Shown: one piece after another, positions 42,108-51,712 of the stretch
Layout of the letters: each line of letters begins with the position of its first letter
Position numbering within the stretch: the first letter of the stretch is position 1
From: Chitinophaga flava
Lineage (GTDB): Bacteria > Bacteroidota > Bacteroidia > Chitinophagales > Chitinophagaceae
Assembly (NCBI RefSeq): GCF_003308995.1
Contig: NZ_QFFJ01000001.1
Span: forward strand, 310,001-374,000
Length of the DNA: 64,000 nt
Direction: 5' to 3'
Notes under the pieces: model-generated
The model's database searches: none
Told to the model about the DNA's origin: nothing
The model's input: the letters and a program-made list of their open reading frames with translations, nothing else
Translations under genes and position numbers: made by a program

Positions 42108-44573
42108 ATGTCTGTTCATATATTAGGAATCCGGCACCACGGGCCCGGCTCCGCCAGAAATGTAAAAACATTTCTGGAAGCATTACAGCCCGATATTGTG
42201 CTGGTGGAAGGTCCTCCGGAAGCGGACGCCATTCTTTCCTGGGCGGGCCATGAAGACCTGAAACCGCCAGTGGCGATACTGGTGTATCAGCCCGATAACC
42301 CGCAGCATTCCTGCTTCTACCCTTTTGCTGAATACTCACCCGAGTGGCAGGCCATTGGGTATGCGCAGCGGCAACGTATTCCGGTCCGTTTTATGGACCT
42401 GCCCCTCGCACATGTGTTTGCGCTTGAGAAGGAAAAAGCTGCTGCTGCCGGCAATACTCCGGAGGAAGTGGATACTACGTTACTGGTTAATGGTGATGAG
42501 GGAACTACTGTTGAAAATAAACTGAATGATACCGCTGGCGGGCTATTGCCCCGTACTGCCGACAAGCAGGCAGCGTCCCATGCCTTTGATCCGGGTGTGC
42601 AAACGCGGGTAAATGATCTGCCGGTTTCCAGCGAAGTCGCAGCATTGCCCTCGCCGGAAACGGATGATGATTTTACAGACCTGTTGCCGGCGCAACCATT
42701 ACCCGAAGCAGCCTTCTACCGCGACCCGATTGTTCACCTGGCTCATGCCGCCGGTTATGATGATGGCGAAAGATGGTGGGAACATATGTTTGAATACCGG
42801 ATGGAGCAGGAGCAGGTATTCGAGGCGGTGAGCGATGCCATGCAGGCGTTACGCGAAGAGCTTCCACAGCGCGACAGCCGGATGGAACAGCTACGGGAAG
42901 CCTGGATGCGTAAAATAATACGGCAGGCTGAAAAGGAGATGTACACCCGTATAGCCGTGATATGTGGCGCCTGGCACGCACCTGCTCTTAAAAACATGCC
43001 CACCCAAAAGGCCGATAACGACCTGCTGAAAGGGCTACCCAAAGTAAAAATCGACTGTACCTGGATACCCTGGACGTACAGCCGTTTAAGTTATGAAAGC
43101 GGATATGGCGCCGGTGTGCCATCCCCCGGATGGTACCAGCACATCTGGGAGCATCCCTCCGATGACGGTACCCGCTGGATGGCCCTGGTAGCCAAACTTT
43201 TCAGGGACAAACAACAGGATACTTCTGTAGCCCATGTACTGGAAGCAGTACGCCTGGCCAATGCACTGGCCTCTCTGCGCCAATATTCCCGGCCAGGGCT
43301 GGAAGAACTGAATGAAGCCACTCTCAGTATATTATGCAATGGGGAAGATGTGCTGATGCAACTGATACGGGATGAGCTGATCGTCAGCAACCGTATCGGA
43401 CAGGTACCTTCAGACATACCCAAACCGCCCCTGCAGGCAGATATAGAACGGCTGCAGAAAAGACTGCGGCTGCCGCAAACAGCCGATTTCAAAGACTATA
43501 CCCTCGACCTCCGGAAGGATACTGATCTGGAAAGGAGTATCTTCCTGCACCGGTTAGAGTTGCTCGGCGTCCGCTGGGGCAACCGGTCCGAGACATCGGG
43601 CAAAGGCACTTTTAAAGAACAATGGCGCCTGCAGTGGGACCCCTCTTTTTCTGTAGACATCATTGAAAAAGGCAGCTGGGGTAATACCGTGCTGGAAGCC
43701 ACCACACAATATGTGATGGATATTGCCGGCAAAACGTCCACCCTGCGGGAAGTATGCGGTATGCTGGAATCGGCACTGCCGGCGGAACTGCCCAAAGTAG
43801 TGGATGTGCTGATCCAGCGTATCAACAACCTGGCTGCCGCTTCCGGTGATGTGCTGCAGTTACTCGAAGTAGTTCCGTCTCTGGTAAATATTACCCGGTA
43901 CGGGAATGTTCGCAAAACAGACGCCGACATGGTGATGGTCATTGCGGAGAGTATGATCAGCAGGATATGTGTCAGTTTACCTTCGGCCTGTACAGCGGTA
44001 GCCGAAGATGCCGCCCTGGAGCTGCTGGAGCAATTCCAGGCGCTGAACGACGCCATCGGCCTGCTCCAGCATCCTGCACTGACGGCCGACTGGACCGCCA
44101 CCCTGCAGGCCATCTCTGGCAACAGTCAATCTGCGCCTATGATAGCTGGCTATGCCTCACGGCTGCTGTTTGATTTTAAAGTGCTGGACGGCGATACCCT
44201 CTTCAGCCGTTTCAGTATAGCCATGTCCGTAGCCAATGCACCGGCTGTTGCCGCCGCCTGGCTCGAGGGCTTCCTCAAAGGCAGTGGTACCCTCCTGCTG
44301 CTCGATGAAACCCTCTGGAATATGGTATATGGCTGGGTAGCCCAACTGGAAAATGATATTTTCATGCAGATATTGCCATTATTACGCCGCACCTTTTCTA
44401 ACTTTACAGCCCCAGAAAGAAAAAAACTGGGTGAAAAAGTGAAGCGGGGAACAGGTAATGCCCCTGCCACGGTAGCCGTGGAAGCCGGAGTTGACGAAGT
44501 CCGGGCGGCCATGGGCATACCGGTGGTCATGAAGATGTTGGGATTTTTTCATATTGATAACCAGGCAGAATGA
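42108..44573 (+). CDS. DUF5682 protein (YehM-like)
   Basis: 821 aa. The N-terminal ~100 residues (VHILGIRHHGPGSARN; DIVLVEGPPEAD; VAILVYQP) look like the EreA/ChaN/TraB-type fold, in which paired His/Glu residues of HH and E cluster together in a possible active site. An acidic low-complexity insert (about 115-210) follows, then ERWWEHMFEYR and IAVICGAWHAPAL, conserved in DUF5682, and a long helical C-terminal half. The role is unknown; an enzyme or metal-binding protein is possible. The stop overlaps the VWA start by 4 nt (ATGA). Confidence 0.85.
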   Translation: MSVHILGIRHHGPGSARNVKTFLEALQPDIVLVEGPPEADAILSWAGHEDLKPPVAILVYQPDNPQHSCFYPFAEYSPEWQAIGYAQRQRIPVRFMDLPLAHVFALEKEKAAAAGNTPEEVDTTLLVNGDEGTTVENKLNDTAGGLLPRTADKQAASHAFDPGVQTRVNDLPVSSEVAALPSPETDDDFTDLLPAQPLPEAAFYRDPIVHLAHAAGYDDGERWWEHMFEYRMEQEQVFEAVSDAMQALREELPQRDSRMEQLREAWMRKIIRQAEKEMYTRIAVICGAWHAPALKNMPTQKADNDLLKGLPKVKIDCTWIPWTYSRLSYESGYGAGVPSPGWYQHIWEHPSDDGTRWMALVAKLFRDKQQDTSVAHVLEAVRLANALASLRQYSRPGLEELNEATLSILCNGEDVLMQLIRDELIVSNRIGQVPSDIPKPPLQADIERLQKRLRLPQTADFKDYTLDLRKDTDLERSIFLHRLELLGVRWGNRSETSGKGTFKEQWRLQWDPSFSVDIIEKGSWGNTVLEATTQYVMDIAGKTSTLREVCGMLESALPAELPKVVDVLIQRINNLAAASGDVLQLLEVVPSLVNITRYGNVRKTDADMVMVIAESMISRICVSLPSACTAVAEDAALELLEQFQALNDAIGLLQHPALTADWTATLQAISGNSQSAPMIAGYASRLLFDFKVLDGDTLFSRFSIAMSVANAPAVAAAWLEGFLKGSGTLLLLDETLWNMVYGWVAQLENDIFMQILPLLRRTFSNFTAPERKKLGEKVKRGTGNAPATVAVEAGVDEVRAAMGIPVVMKMLGFFHIDNQAE

Positions 44574-45712
44574 AGATCATGGAAGAAAATACACGCCGGT
44601 GGCGACTGATCCTGGGAGGAGACAATAATGACGGCACTGCCTTTATTTTAAATAAGGCCGACCAGCAGATAGACAAAACGCTGGAGGCACTGTACGATAG
44701 CAACCGTAAAGGTGGCCTGGGTGCATCCTCTCCCAATGTGAGCCGCTGGCTGGGCGATATACGCAGCTACTTTCCTGCCTCTGTAGTACAGGTGATGCAG
44801 AAAGACGCCATCAAACGGCTCGACCTCACCGCCATGCTGCTGGAAAAAGAGATGCTGGAAAATGTGGAGCCGGACGTACATCTGGTGGCCACGCTGATGA
44901 CGCTCAGCCGTGTGATCCCGGAAAAAACCAAAGACACGGCCCGTCAGGTAGTCAAAAAAGTGGTGGATGAACTTATGAAAAAGCTGTCGCAGCCTATGCA
45001 CCAGGCTATCAGTGGCAGCCTTAACAGGAGTGTGCGCAACAGGCGCCCCCGCCACCATGAAATCAACTGGAACCTGACCATCCGAAAAAATCTGCAGCAT
45101 TATCAACCTGATTACAAAACCATCATCCCGGAAACACTGATTGGATATGGCCGTAAAAGGTCTGCCCTCAAGGACGTAGTGCTCTGTCTTGACCAGAGCG
45201 GTTCTATGGGTACTTCTGTAGTGTATTCCGGCATTTTTGGTGCAGTGATGGCCTCTATCCCTGCCGTACAAACGAAAATGGTAGTCTTCGATACTGCGGT
45301 AGCCGATCTTACAGAAGAGCTCCAGGACCCGGTAGAACTGCTGTTTGGCGTACAACTGGGCGGGGGCACCGATATTAATGCTGCGCTGAAATATTGCCAG
45401 CAGATCGTTGCCCGGCCTACCGACACAGTGCTGGTGCTGATTACTGACCTTTTTGAAGGCGGAGATGAAGCCGGCATGCGTAAACGTTTTACAGAACTGG
45501 CCGCCAGCGGCGTACAGGTAATAGTACTACTGGCCCTCAATGATGAAGGCGCACCCTCATATGACCACGAAAATGCACAGTTCCTGGCTACACTGGGTAT
45601 CCCGGTATTTGCCTGCACACCAGATAAATTCCCGGATATGATGGCCATGGCACTGAGCAAACAGGACATTGCCCAATGGGCTGCCAGAGAGGAAATGGTC
45701 CTGAAAAAATAA
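44570..45712 (+). CDS. VWA (CoxE-like) domain protein (YehP-like)
   Basis: 380 aa. The N-terminal ~190 residues are helical; the C-terminal von Willebrand factor A domain has a full MIDAS: DQSGSM (Asp208, Ser210, Ser212), Thr in GGGTDINAAL and Asp in VLITDLFEGG. A metal-dependent adhesion site in a cytoplasmic protein typically docks a MoxR ATPase or client protein, the pairing seen in E. coli yehL/yehP. The start overlaps the previous gene (ATGA). The next gene begins 18 nt later. Confidence 0.9.
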   Translation: MKIMEENTRRWRLILGGDNNDGTAFILNKADQQIDKTLEALYDSNRKGGLGASSPNVSRWLGDIRSYFPASVVQVMQKDAIKRLDLTAMLLEKEMLENVEPDVHLVATLMTLSRVIPEKTKDTARQVVKKVVDELMKKLSQPMHQAISGSLNRSVRNRRPRHHEINWNLTIRKNLQHYQPDYKTIIPETLIGYGRKRSALKDVVLCLDQSGSMGTSVVYSGIFGAVMASIPAVQTKMVVFDTAVADLTEELQDPVELLFGVQLGGGTDINAALKYCQQIVARPTDTVLVLITDLFEGGDEAGMRKRFTELAASGVQVIVLLALNDEGAPSYDHENAQFLATLGIPVFACTPDKFPDMMAMALSKQDIAQWAAREEMVLKK

Positions 45713-45730
45713 TGAACCTATTTAAACCTT

Positions 45731-48658
45731 ATGCCATATACTAAGGAAACTATACTACCTTTTATCGAACGACAGCAACAGCTTTATGAAGACAGCGGGC
45801 ATTCCACCCTGCTTCAGGACGGGGTAGATTTCCTTACCGGACAAACGATCCTCCCACCCGTATACACGGATGTGGCCATTGCCCGGGAAATGGGCGTCTT
45901 TATCCAGCTGCTGAAGCTGCCGGACCAATGGGACGATAACGACCGCCTGGTATTACAACTGCTCTCAGACCCACTTGTCTGGCAGCAATGCAGGGAACGG
46001 TTTCTGCAACATATTGTGCCCATGCTGGACACTCCCGGCTCCGCTTCCGCTATCGTGCTGCGTTTCAGCTATTTCACCAGCTACCTTCAACAAAGGGGTT
46101 GTTCGACCGAAGATATCGGTTCTATGATGATCGGCTATTCCGGTGATGGTAACAATTTTGACCTTTCACCGCTGAAATTCACGCCGCTGCGCAAATTCCT
46201 GCAAGACCTGATCAAAAGCGCGGAATGGAATATCATTGATGCTTACGTACAGACCTGGAAACAAAAAGGATGGAACTCCCTTTTCTTCCGGCTTCTTGCC
46301 AAAGGACACCCGGACAAGGAGATGGACTACCTGGAGCCAGTACTGATGCAGTCTGGCAAAGGCTTTGTCAATGTTGAGCTGTCGAGGGTGCTGTTGCAAA
46401 CCAACTACGACAAATACAGGGCGCTTATAGAGAAGGCAGTAGACCATCTCGCCACATTGCCTGACTATAGTGCACAACTCAACGGCTTTTATCTGCTGGC
46501 ACGTTATCAGCCAGACCACTATCATCCTCTGCTCATAAAAGCCGCATATGCCTACCTGCAGGAAAGCGACAGCAGCCTTACCAGTCAGGCCTTCCGCCAG
46601 CAACAGGCTGAAATGGGTAACCCTTCTCAGCTGCCGGCCCCTGATGTGATGGCCGTAACACAGTTGTTGTTGCTGGACAAACAGCCTGCCCTGCGTTACC
46701 TGGATGAACACCTCAGTGAAAAGCGATACCTGCATCCGGAAGTATTTAAACTGCTCCGACAGGAACTGGGCGCCTCAGCAACACCACTTCTGCTGAAGGC
46801 CATCGAAAACGATTACGACGCCAAACATATCTTCCCGCTGCTGACGCAAGCGGATACTTCGTTGTATGCAGACCAGCTATGGGATTTCACCCTGCACAAG
46901 CTGAAATCTGTTCGTACGCTCGTTGCCGTTATCCTGGCAGACCATCCGCAGGCATTGGAAAAAGCAGGTGTCCTGCTGCAGCATAAAAAGGCAGAGCAAC
47001 GTCTGACGGCTGTACAGATACTGTGCAAACTGAACACCCCTGCCGCCAAAGACCTGCTCCAACAGGCACTGCATAAGGAAATCAACGACGATGCCCGCGA
47101 CCTGATGCTGGAAACATTAGGTACTAGCATTTCAGGTGCAGACGACGAAACTACCGTACAACAGCTGGTGGCCTTTGCCAAAAAGAGAGGCAAACTTACC
47201 CGGCCACTGGAAACATGGCTCGACGATAGCAGCCTGCCACCACTGTTCCTGCGCAACGGTATGCAGCTTACCCAGGATATGCTGCGCTTTTTGTTGTACC
47301 GCATGTCGCGCATAAAAGAAATACGCTCTGATATTGAAGCCAGACCGTTGCTTCGTCTGGTAGACCGTACTACCAGCGGACCTTTTGCTCAACATCTCTT
47401 CAACTTATACACCGCCAGAAATGGCGATGCCAAAGTAAAATACCTGCTGGCACTGGCCGCCCTTACCGGCGATCAGGAGCTGGCCACCTTACTGGAGCAG
47501 TCTCTTTCCCAATGGATCAATGACAAACGGCTCCGTATGGCAGAACATGGTGCCGGCGCGCTGGCCATCCATGGCAGCAAACAAGCCCTGGCAGCAGTGG
47601 AGTTCTTGTCCCGCAAATACCGGGTACGCAAATCCAACGTAGGGGCGGCAGCGTTAGCCGGCCTTCAACATGCCGCCGCTGAGCTGGGCCTTACCATGCA
47701 TGAGCTGGGAGACCGGATCATACCTGATTTCGGATTCAATGGCCTCTTTCTCCCCTTCCAGGTAAAAGATGATACTTACCATGTGTTCATCGATCAGCAT
47801 TTTAAGCCTGGTTATATCAACAACAAACATAAGCGCCTGAAATCCATTCCGGCAGCCACGCCAGCCGCTACCAAAGACGCTTTCAAGCAGCTGGGCAAAG
47901 CAGTGGCCGAAACGGTGAAGTCGCAAACCGGCAGGCTGGAACACTTCCTGGTGATGCAGCGCAGATGGGTGCCCGAACAATGGCAGCAATGTTTTTTACA
48001 TAATCCGGTGATGTTCGTATATGCCAACCGGTTATTATGGGCATTATACAATGAACAGGAGCAGCTGATTACCTGTTTCCAGTGCCGTGACAACGGTGCC
48101 CTGACCGATCTTCATGGCGATGCAGTGAGCATACCTTCCGGCGCTTCCATCCGGATACTGCATCCGCTATACCTCGACGGCGCACAACTCCGGCAATGGC
48201 AGCAACGTTTCACCGAAGAAGGCATTGTGTCTGTATTCCCGCAACTGGAGCGGCCGGTGGCTTCCCTCCCACCACAACAGGCTGCGACCACGCTGGTCCA
48301 TGATTTTGAAGACATTGCCCTGGAAAGCACCCTGCTCAACAAACACATGGAACAGAAAGGCTGGAAACTCAGTGAAGGCAGTGACGGCAAATACGTATAT
48401 GCCTATCACAAGACCGATGATGAAAACCAACTGGAAGTGATTGTAGAGATGAGCAGCATATATAAAGAGGAAGGATTTCAGTACAAACTGGGCAAGCTGT
48501 ATTTTATCGACAAAACCAAAGCGAGCCAGCGTTGGTTTAGAAGTACCGATAAGGATGCAGCGGACTGCCTGCTGCCACTGGGGCATGTGCCTCCGGTATT
48601 TTATTCAGAAGCAATTACCGACCTGACTATCTCCCGCACAATGGCGGAGGTGGCCTAA
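45731..48658 (+). CDS. DUF4132 protein with HEAT-like repeats (YehI/MolR-like), last gene of operon
   Basis: 975 aa. Residues ~1-640 form long alpha-solenoid-like repeats (LLQATVDKAEQRLTAVQIL-type units, leucine-spaced). The C-terminal ~270 residues carry DUF4132: QRRWVPEQWQQCF and NRLLWALY, then DDENQLEVIVEM. The domain is found in YehI/MolR-type proteins and in proteins with WGR modules. It is probably the large scaffold or client-binding subunit of the operon's complex. No catalytic residues can be named. The function is unknown in any organism I know of. Confidence 0.85.
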   Translation: MPYTKETILPFIERQQQLYEDSGHSTLLQDGVDFLTGQTILPPVYTDVAIAREMGVFIQLLKLPDQWDDNDRLVLQLLSDPLVWQQCRERFLQHIVPMLDTPGSASAIVLRFSYFTSYLQQRGCSTEDIGSMMIGYSGDGNNFDLSPLKFTPLRKFLQDLIKSAEWNIIDAYVQTWKQKGWNSLFFRLLAKGHPDKEMDYLEPVLMQSGKGFVNVELSRVLLQTNYDKYRALIEKAVDHLATLPDYSAQLNGFYLLARYQPDHYHPLLIKAAYAYLQESDSSLTSQAFRQQQAEMGNPSQLPAPDVMAVTQLLLLDKQPALRYLDEHLSEKRYLHPEVFKLLRQELGASATPLLLKAIENDYDAKHIFPLLTQADTSLYADQLWDFTLHKLKSVRTLVAVILADHPQALEKAGVLLQHKKAEQRLTAVQILCKLNTPAAKDLLQQALHKEINDDARDLMLETLGTSISGADDETTVQQLVAFAKKRGKLTRPLETWLDDSSLPPLFLRNGMQLTQDMLRFLLYRMSRIKEIRSDIEARPLLRLVDRTTSGPFAQHLFNLYTARNGDAKVKYLLALAALTGDQELATLLEQSLSQWINDKRLRMAEHGAGALAIHGSKQALAAVEFLSRKYRVRKSNVGAAALAGLQHAAAELGLTMHELGDRIIPDFGFNGLFLPFQVKDDTYHVFIDQHFKPGYINNKHKRLKSIPAATPAATKDAFKQLGKAVAETVKSQTGRLEHFLVMQRRWVPEQWQQCFLHNPVMFVYANRLLWALYNEQEQLITCFQCRDNGALTDLHGDAVSIPSGASIRILHPLYLDGAQLRQWQQRFTEEGIVSVFPQLERPVASLPPQQAATTLVHDFEDIALESTLLNKHMEQKGWKLSEGSDGKYVYAYHKTDDENQLEVIVEMSSIYKEEGFQYKLGKLYFIDKTKASQRWFRSTDKDAADCLLPLGHVPPVFYSEAITDLTISRTMAEVA

Positions 48659-48701
48659 GTTCATTTAAATATGAGATTTTTTTTGTATTTTATCGTTCCT
48701 T

Positions 48702-48709
48702 AGCTTTGT
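48702..48709 (+). promoter_or_regulatory. -7 promoter element for the GH20 gene
   Basis: TAGCTTTG matches TAnnTTTG 18 nt before the ATG at 48728. A TTTG lies 15 nt upstream, shorter than the normal spacing. It shows the GH20 gene is transcribed separately from the DUF4132 gene. Confidence 0.5.
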
Positions 48710-48727
48710 GAACAATAAAATACATAT

Positions 48728-50317
48728 ATGCTCAGATTTCAATCCGTGGTTTTTAGTAGTTTATTGCTGCTGGCCACAACTGCCCAAAGGCTGCAGGCCC
48801 AGCGCCTTATACCGCAGCCCTCGCAGATAACCGCCACTACCGGCGTATTTAAACTCTCCGGCGCCACTGCCGTTATAAGCGGCAAAAGCGCCGGGGAAGC
48901 TAAATACCTACAGGAATCTATAAAAAACCGGACCCGGTTAACTCTCCCCCTCCAATCGGCCGCACAAACCAATTATATCCGCTTATCACTAGACGCAAAA
49001 CTGGACTCTACCCTGGGCAAGGAAGGGTATCTGCTGAAAGTGACTCCGGCCGGAGCTACCATTACAGCAGCCTCCGATGCCGGTATATTTTACGGCATCC
49101 AGTCACTGCAGCAGCTAATAACGTTTAAGGATGACAGTTATATTATCGATGGTGTGGACATACAGGACAAACCCCGCTTTGGCTGGAGAGCCTTTATGCT
49201 GGACGAAGCCCGTCATTTTAAAGGGACTGCAGCCGTAAAAAAACTCCTGGAAGAAATGGCCGCCCTGAAGATGAACACCTTTCACTGGCATCTTACCGAC
49301 GACCAGGGCTGGCGGATAGAAATCAAAAAGTATCCGCTGCTTACCAAGGTAGGTGGCCATCGGGATTCTACCCAAACCGGCAGCTGGAGCAGTACTGTTT
49401 ATGATGGCAAACCACATGATGGTTTTTATACCCAGGAACAGATTCGCGATATCATCGCTTTCGCTGCCACGCGGCATATTACCATTATCCCTGAGATTGA
49501 AATGCCCGGCCACTCATCTGCCGCCATTGCGGCCTATCCCTGGTTAGGCACAAGGCACCAGCAGATCAGCGTTCCCGGAAAATTCGGCGTACACTATGAT
49601 GTTTTCAATGTGTCCGATCCCAAAGTGGTTACTTTCCTGCAGGACGTTTTACAGGAAGTAATCAGCCTGTTCCCCTCCAAAGTGATACATATTGGCGGTG
49701 ATGAGGTAAAATATGACCAATGGAAAGCCGATGCTAACGTACAGGCCTATATGCAATCTCATCAGCTGGCCACCCCGGCTGATTTACAAATAGCCTTTAC
49801 CAATGATATCTCTGTTTTCCTGGCGGGCAAACAACGCCGTATGATGGGCTGGAATGAGATTATGGGCGCCAAACTGCATGAATACAATGATACCAAAGAT
49901 GTAGGCACTAAACAACTGGCACCAGGTACAATTGTCCATTTCTGGAAAGGTGATCTCAAACTGATTACAGACGCGGTATCCAAAGGATATGATGTGGTTA
50001 ACTCTTACCATGCCGCTACCTACCTGGACTATGACTATACCCAGATATCACTGGAAGGTGCTTATAAGTTTGACCCCATCCCTGCCGGGCTGGATGCCAA
50101 ATATCACAGCAAAATACTGGGTGTGGGTTGTCAGATGTGGGGAGAATGGATTCCCGACGAGATGGCCATGGAAGAAAAAGTATATCCCCGCCTCGCAGCC
50201 TATGCAGAAGACGGATGGACACAATCTTCCAACAAAAATTTCAAGGAGTTTAAAGAGGCGCTGAACAACTTCTACTCACGATGGAGCAATCATAGCATTT
50301 ATTACCACAGAAATTAA
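48728..50317 (+). CDS. Secreted beta-N-acetylhexosaminidase, GH20
   Basis: 529 aa with a signal peptide (about 1-24, AQRLQA-Q). GH20b domain (about 27-145) precedes the catalytic barrel. The catalytic pair is Asp325-Glu326 in HIGGDE (321-326); NTFHWHLTDDQGWRIEIKKYP (183-203, with His and Asp pairs) and IPEIEMPGH (254-262) line the pocket. It removes terminal N-acetylglucosamine/galactosamine through a substrate-assisted mechanism; chitin oligomers, glycans or muropeptides are plausible substrates. It is exported, likely to the periplasm. Confidence 0.95.
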   Translation: MLRFQSVVFSSLLLLATTAQRLQAQRLIPQPSQITATTGVFKLSGATAVISGKSAGEAKYLQESIKNRTRLTLPLQSAAQTNYIRLSLDAKLDSTLGKEGYLLKVTPAGATITAASDAGIFYGIQSLQQLITFKDDSYIIDGVDIQDKPRFGWRAFMLDEARHFKGTAAVKKLLEEMAALKMNTFHWHLTDDQGWRIEIKKYPLLTKVGGHRDSTQTGSWSSTVYDGKPHDGFYTQEQIRDIIAFAATRHITIIPEIEMPGHSSAAIAAYPWLGTRHQQISVPGKFGVHYDVFNVSDPKVVTFLQDVLQEVISLFPSKVIHIGGDEVKYDQWKADANVQAYMQSHQLATPADLQIAFTNDISVFLAGKQRRMMGWNEIMGAKLHEYNDTKDVGTKQLAPGTIVHFWKGDLKLITDAVSKGYDVVNSYHAATYLDYDYTQISLEGAYKFDPIPAGLDAKYHSKILGVGCQMWGEWIPDEMAMEEKVYPRLAAYAEDGWTQSSNKNFKEFKEALNNFYSRWSNHSIYYHRN

Positions 50318-50333
50318 TGGTTCATAAAAGCTG

Positions 50334-50366
50334 AGGGCTGATCATTTAACTGGTCAGCCCTTATTC
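50334..50366 (+). terminator. Bidirectional hairpin between GH20 and the PliI-like gene
   Basis: AGGGCTGATCA (50334-50344) pairs with TGGTCAGCCCT (50351-50361), including one G-T pair, around a 6-nt loop. A short T-rich run follows on the + strand. It overlaps the stop codon of the minus-strand gene. Confidence 0.7.
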
Positions 50367-50966
50367 TTTCAGTACATAGGTATTGCCGGATTTTATCAGT
50401 TTGTAGCGTACCATACGTATGGAGTCTGATTTTAGTTCAACCTCCTCATCTCCCCGGAAAGCCGGGAAAGTACGAACCAGTTCCTTTCCGCTTACATAAA
50501 AGGAATCCCGGCCTCTGTAATCTTTTTCCGCCAGGCTGTCGATCGCGTCCGTATTGATTTCCACAGCACGCCTACCCAGGATGGCCAGTCCGTATACTTT
50601 TCCGTACTGGTCGGTGCCAGAAGAGGTAGTAAACACATATACCTCTGGTTTTCCATCATTATCCAGATCGGCCACTGTTACATTGGCAATAGTACCTTTG
50701 ATATCTTTTTCCACCACGGTGTCGGCCCTGGTAGTGTCTTTGACAGATCCTATGCCTACATAAAGATTTCTCATGGTAGCATCACCACGGGTAAAAATAC
50801 TGAAATGATATTCGTGAAAAGTAGTGTCCATGCTGAATGTAATTTTCTTTTCAGGCATAGCGTGCTGCATCTTATTTTCCTGGTTCTTTTTCTTATTCCC
50901 GCCACCGCAGGCCGCTGCGAGTATCATTAAAAGAACCATTAGCCACCAGGGCTGTAAGGATTTCAT
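50361..50966 (-). CDS. Probable PliI-type lysozyme inhibitor lipoprotein
   Basis: 201 aa. Lipobox LAAACGGG (Cys20) then a charged linker and a ~150-residue beta-rich domain. VADLDNDGKPEVYVFTTSSGTDQYG (about 115-139) closely matches the PliI family hallmark (VADLN.DG.PE.YVY..S.G..YG), and the ordering of the strands, FPAFRGDE and YKLIKSGNTYVL at the end, fits too. PliI proteins in the envelope inhibit invertebrate-type lysozymes, so this would protect the cell in soil or animal settings. The family assignment is from memory of motif similarity and the length. Confidence 0.6.
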   Translation of the reverse strand: MKSLQPWWLMVLLMILAAACGGGNKKKNQENKMQHAMPEKKITFSMDTTFHEYHFSIFTRGDATMRNLYVGIGSVKDTTRADTVVEKDIKGTIANVTVADLDNDGKPEVYVFTTSSGTDQYGKVYGLAILGRRAVEINTDAIDSLAEKDYRGRDSFYVSGKELVRTFPAFRGDEEVELKSDSIRMVRYKLIKSGNTYVLKE

Positions 50967-50969
50967 TAT

Positions 50970-51146
50970 TTAATGTTTGTGCTTATCAGATTTATGCTCT
51001 TTACGGTTGTGGGTGGTATCTTTTCCTTTAAAATCCTGTTCTTCATTTTTACGGCTGTCGAGGTTGTCTCTGATTTCCGGCTTAGGCAGATTGCTAAAAG
51101 GTTGTTGTTTACTTTGATGGGTATTTTCGTTTCTCGTATTTTTCAT
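50970..51146 (-). CDS. Small hydrophilic disordered protein
   Basis: 57 aa, beginning MKNTRNENTHQSKQQPF, very rich in Lys, Asn, Gln, Asp and His with no hydrophobic core. It ends KEHKSDKHKH. Probably disordered. ATG at 51146 is used; the frame extends to 51182. The stop is 3 nt from the PliI-like start, which suggests co-transcription. Function unknown; small lysine-rich proteins often accompany stress responses but nothing here shows it. Confidence 0.5.
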   Translation of the reverse strand: MKNTRNENTHQSKQQPFSNLPKPEIRDNLDSRKNEEQDFKGKDTTHNRKEHKSDKHKH

Positions 51147-51419
51147 AATCTGAGATTTGATGATCAATACAGAAAATGCCACAAAAGCAGTGCCTTACTG
51201 GTGGTCTGGTGGGCATAAAGGGATACTGGCTGCTCCTGTCTCAGGGCTTCCACTTAATGACCGTCAAAATCCACACTATGACCGCGGATCAGCCTCTGCA
51301 TCATGTTTTTTTGCAGTCGCAACTCAACTATTATCAGGACATTATACCATGCCCTACCCCTGCAGGGTTAAATTCAGCACGATATCTGTCATGCATTCCC
51401 CGGTATTAAAATTGTTTTT

Positions 51420-51704
51420 ATGAAGAATCTTCCGGCTACAATCGGGCTGCTGATGGTCCTGGCCGTATTCTTCCTGTTGCAGAGTAACCTGGACCGTCGA
51501 TTACAAGCCAACCCAGTGGATGAAAATGAACTGGTAAAACAGTCAAGTGGCCTGAAACTATTTCAGGACACATTTCCTCCCAAAGTGCGGGATACTGTTA
51601 GTCCCGAAAGTATGAAAATGAAAAAGAAGGAAATGAAGGACAAAAAAAAGGATTTGAAGAAACAAAACAGAGATGCTATGCGAAAACAGAATGCCATCAT
51701 GTAA
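51420..51704 (+). CDS. Small membrane-anchored lysine-rich protein
   Basis: 94 aa. One N-terminal helix (about 5-22) acts as a signal anchor, then a mostly polar segment and a C-terminal Lys/Met/Glu-rich helix (KMKKKEMKDKKKDLKKQNRD). The tail is likely extended and could bind acidic partners such as nucleic acid or phospholipid. No family recognised. An excellent intrinsic terminator directly follows, which supports that it is a real transcript. Confidence 0.6.
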   Translation: MKNLPATIGLLMVLAVFFLLQSNLDRRLQANPVDENELVKQSSGLKLFQDTFPPKVRDTVSPESMKMKKKEMKDKKKDLKKQNRDAMRKQNAIM

Positions 51705-51712
51705 ACTAACTG

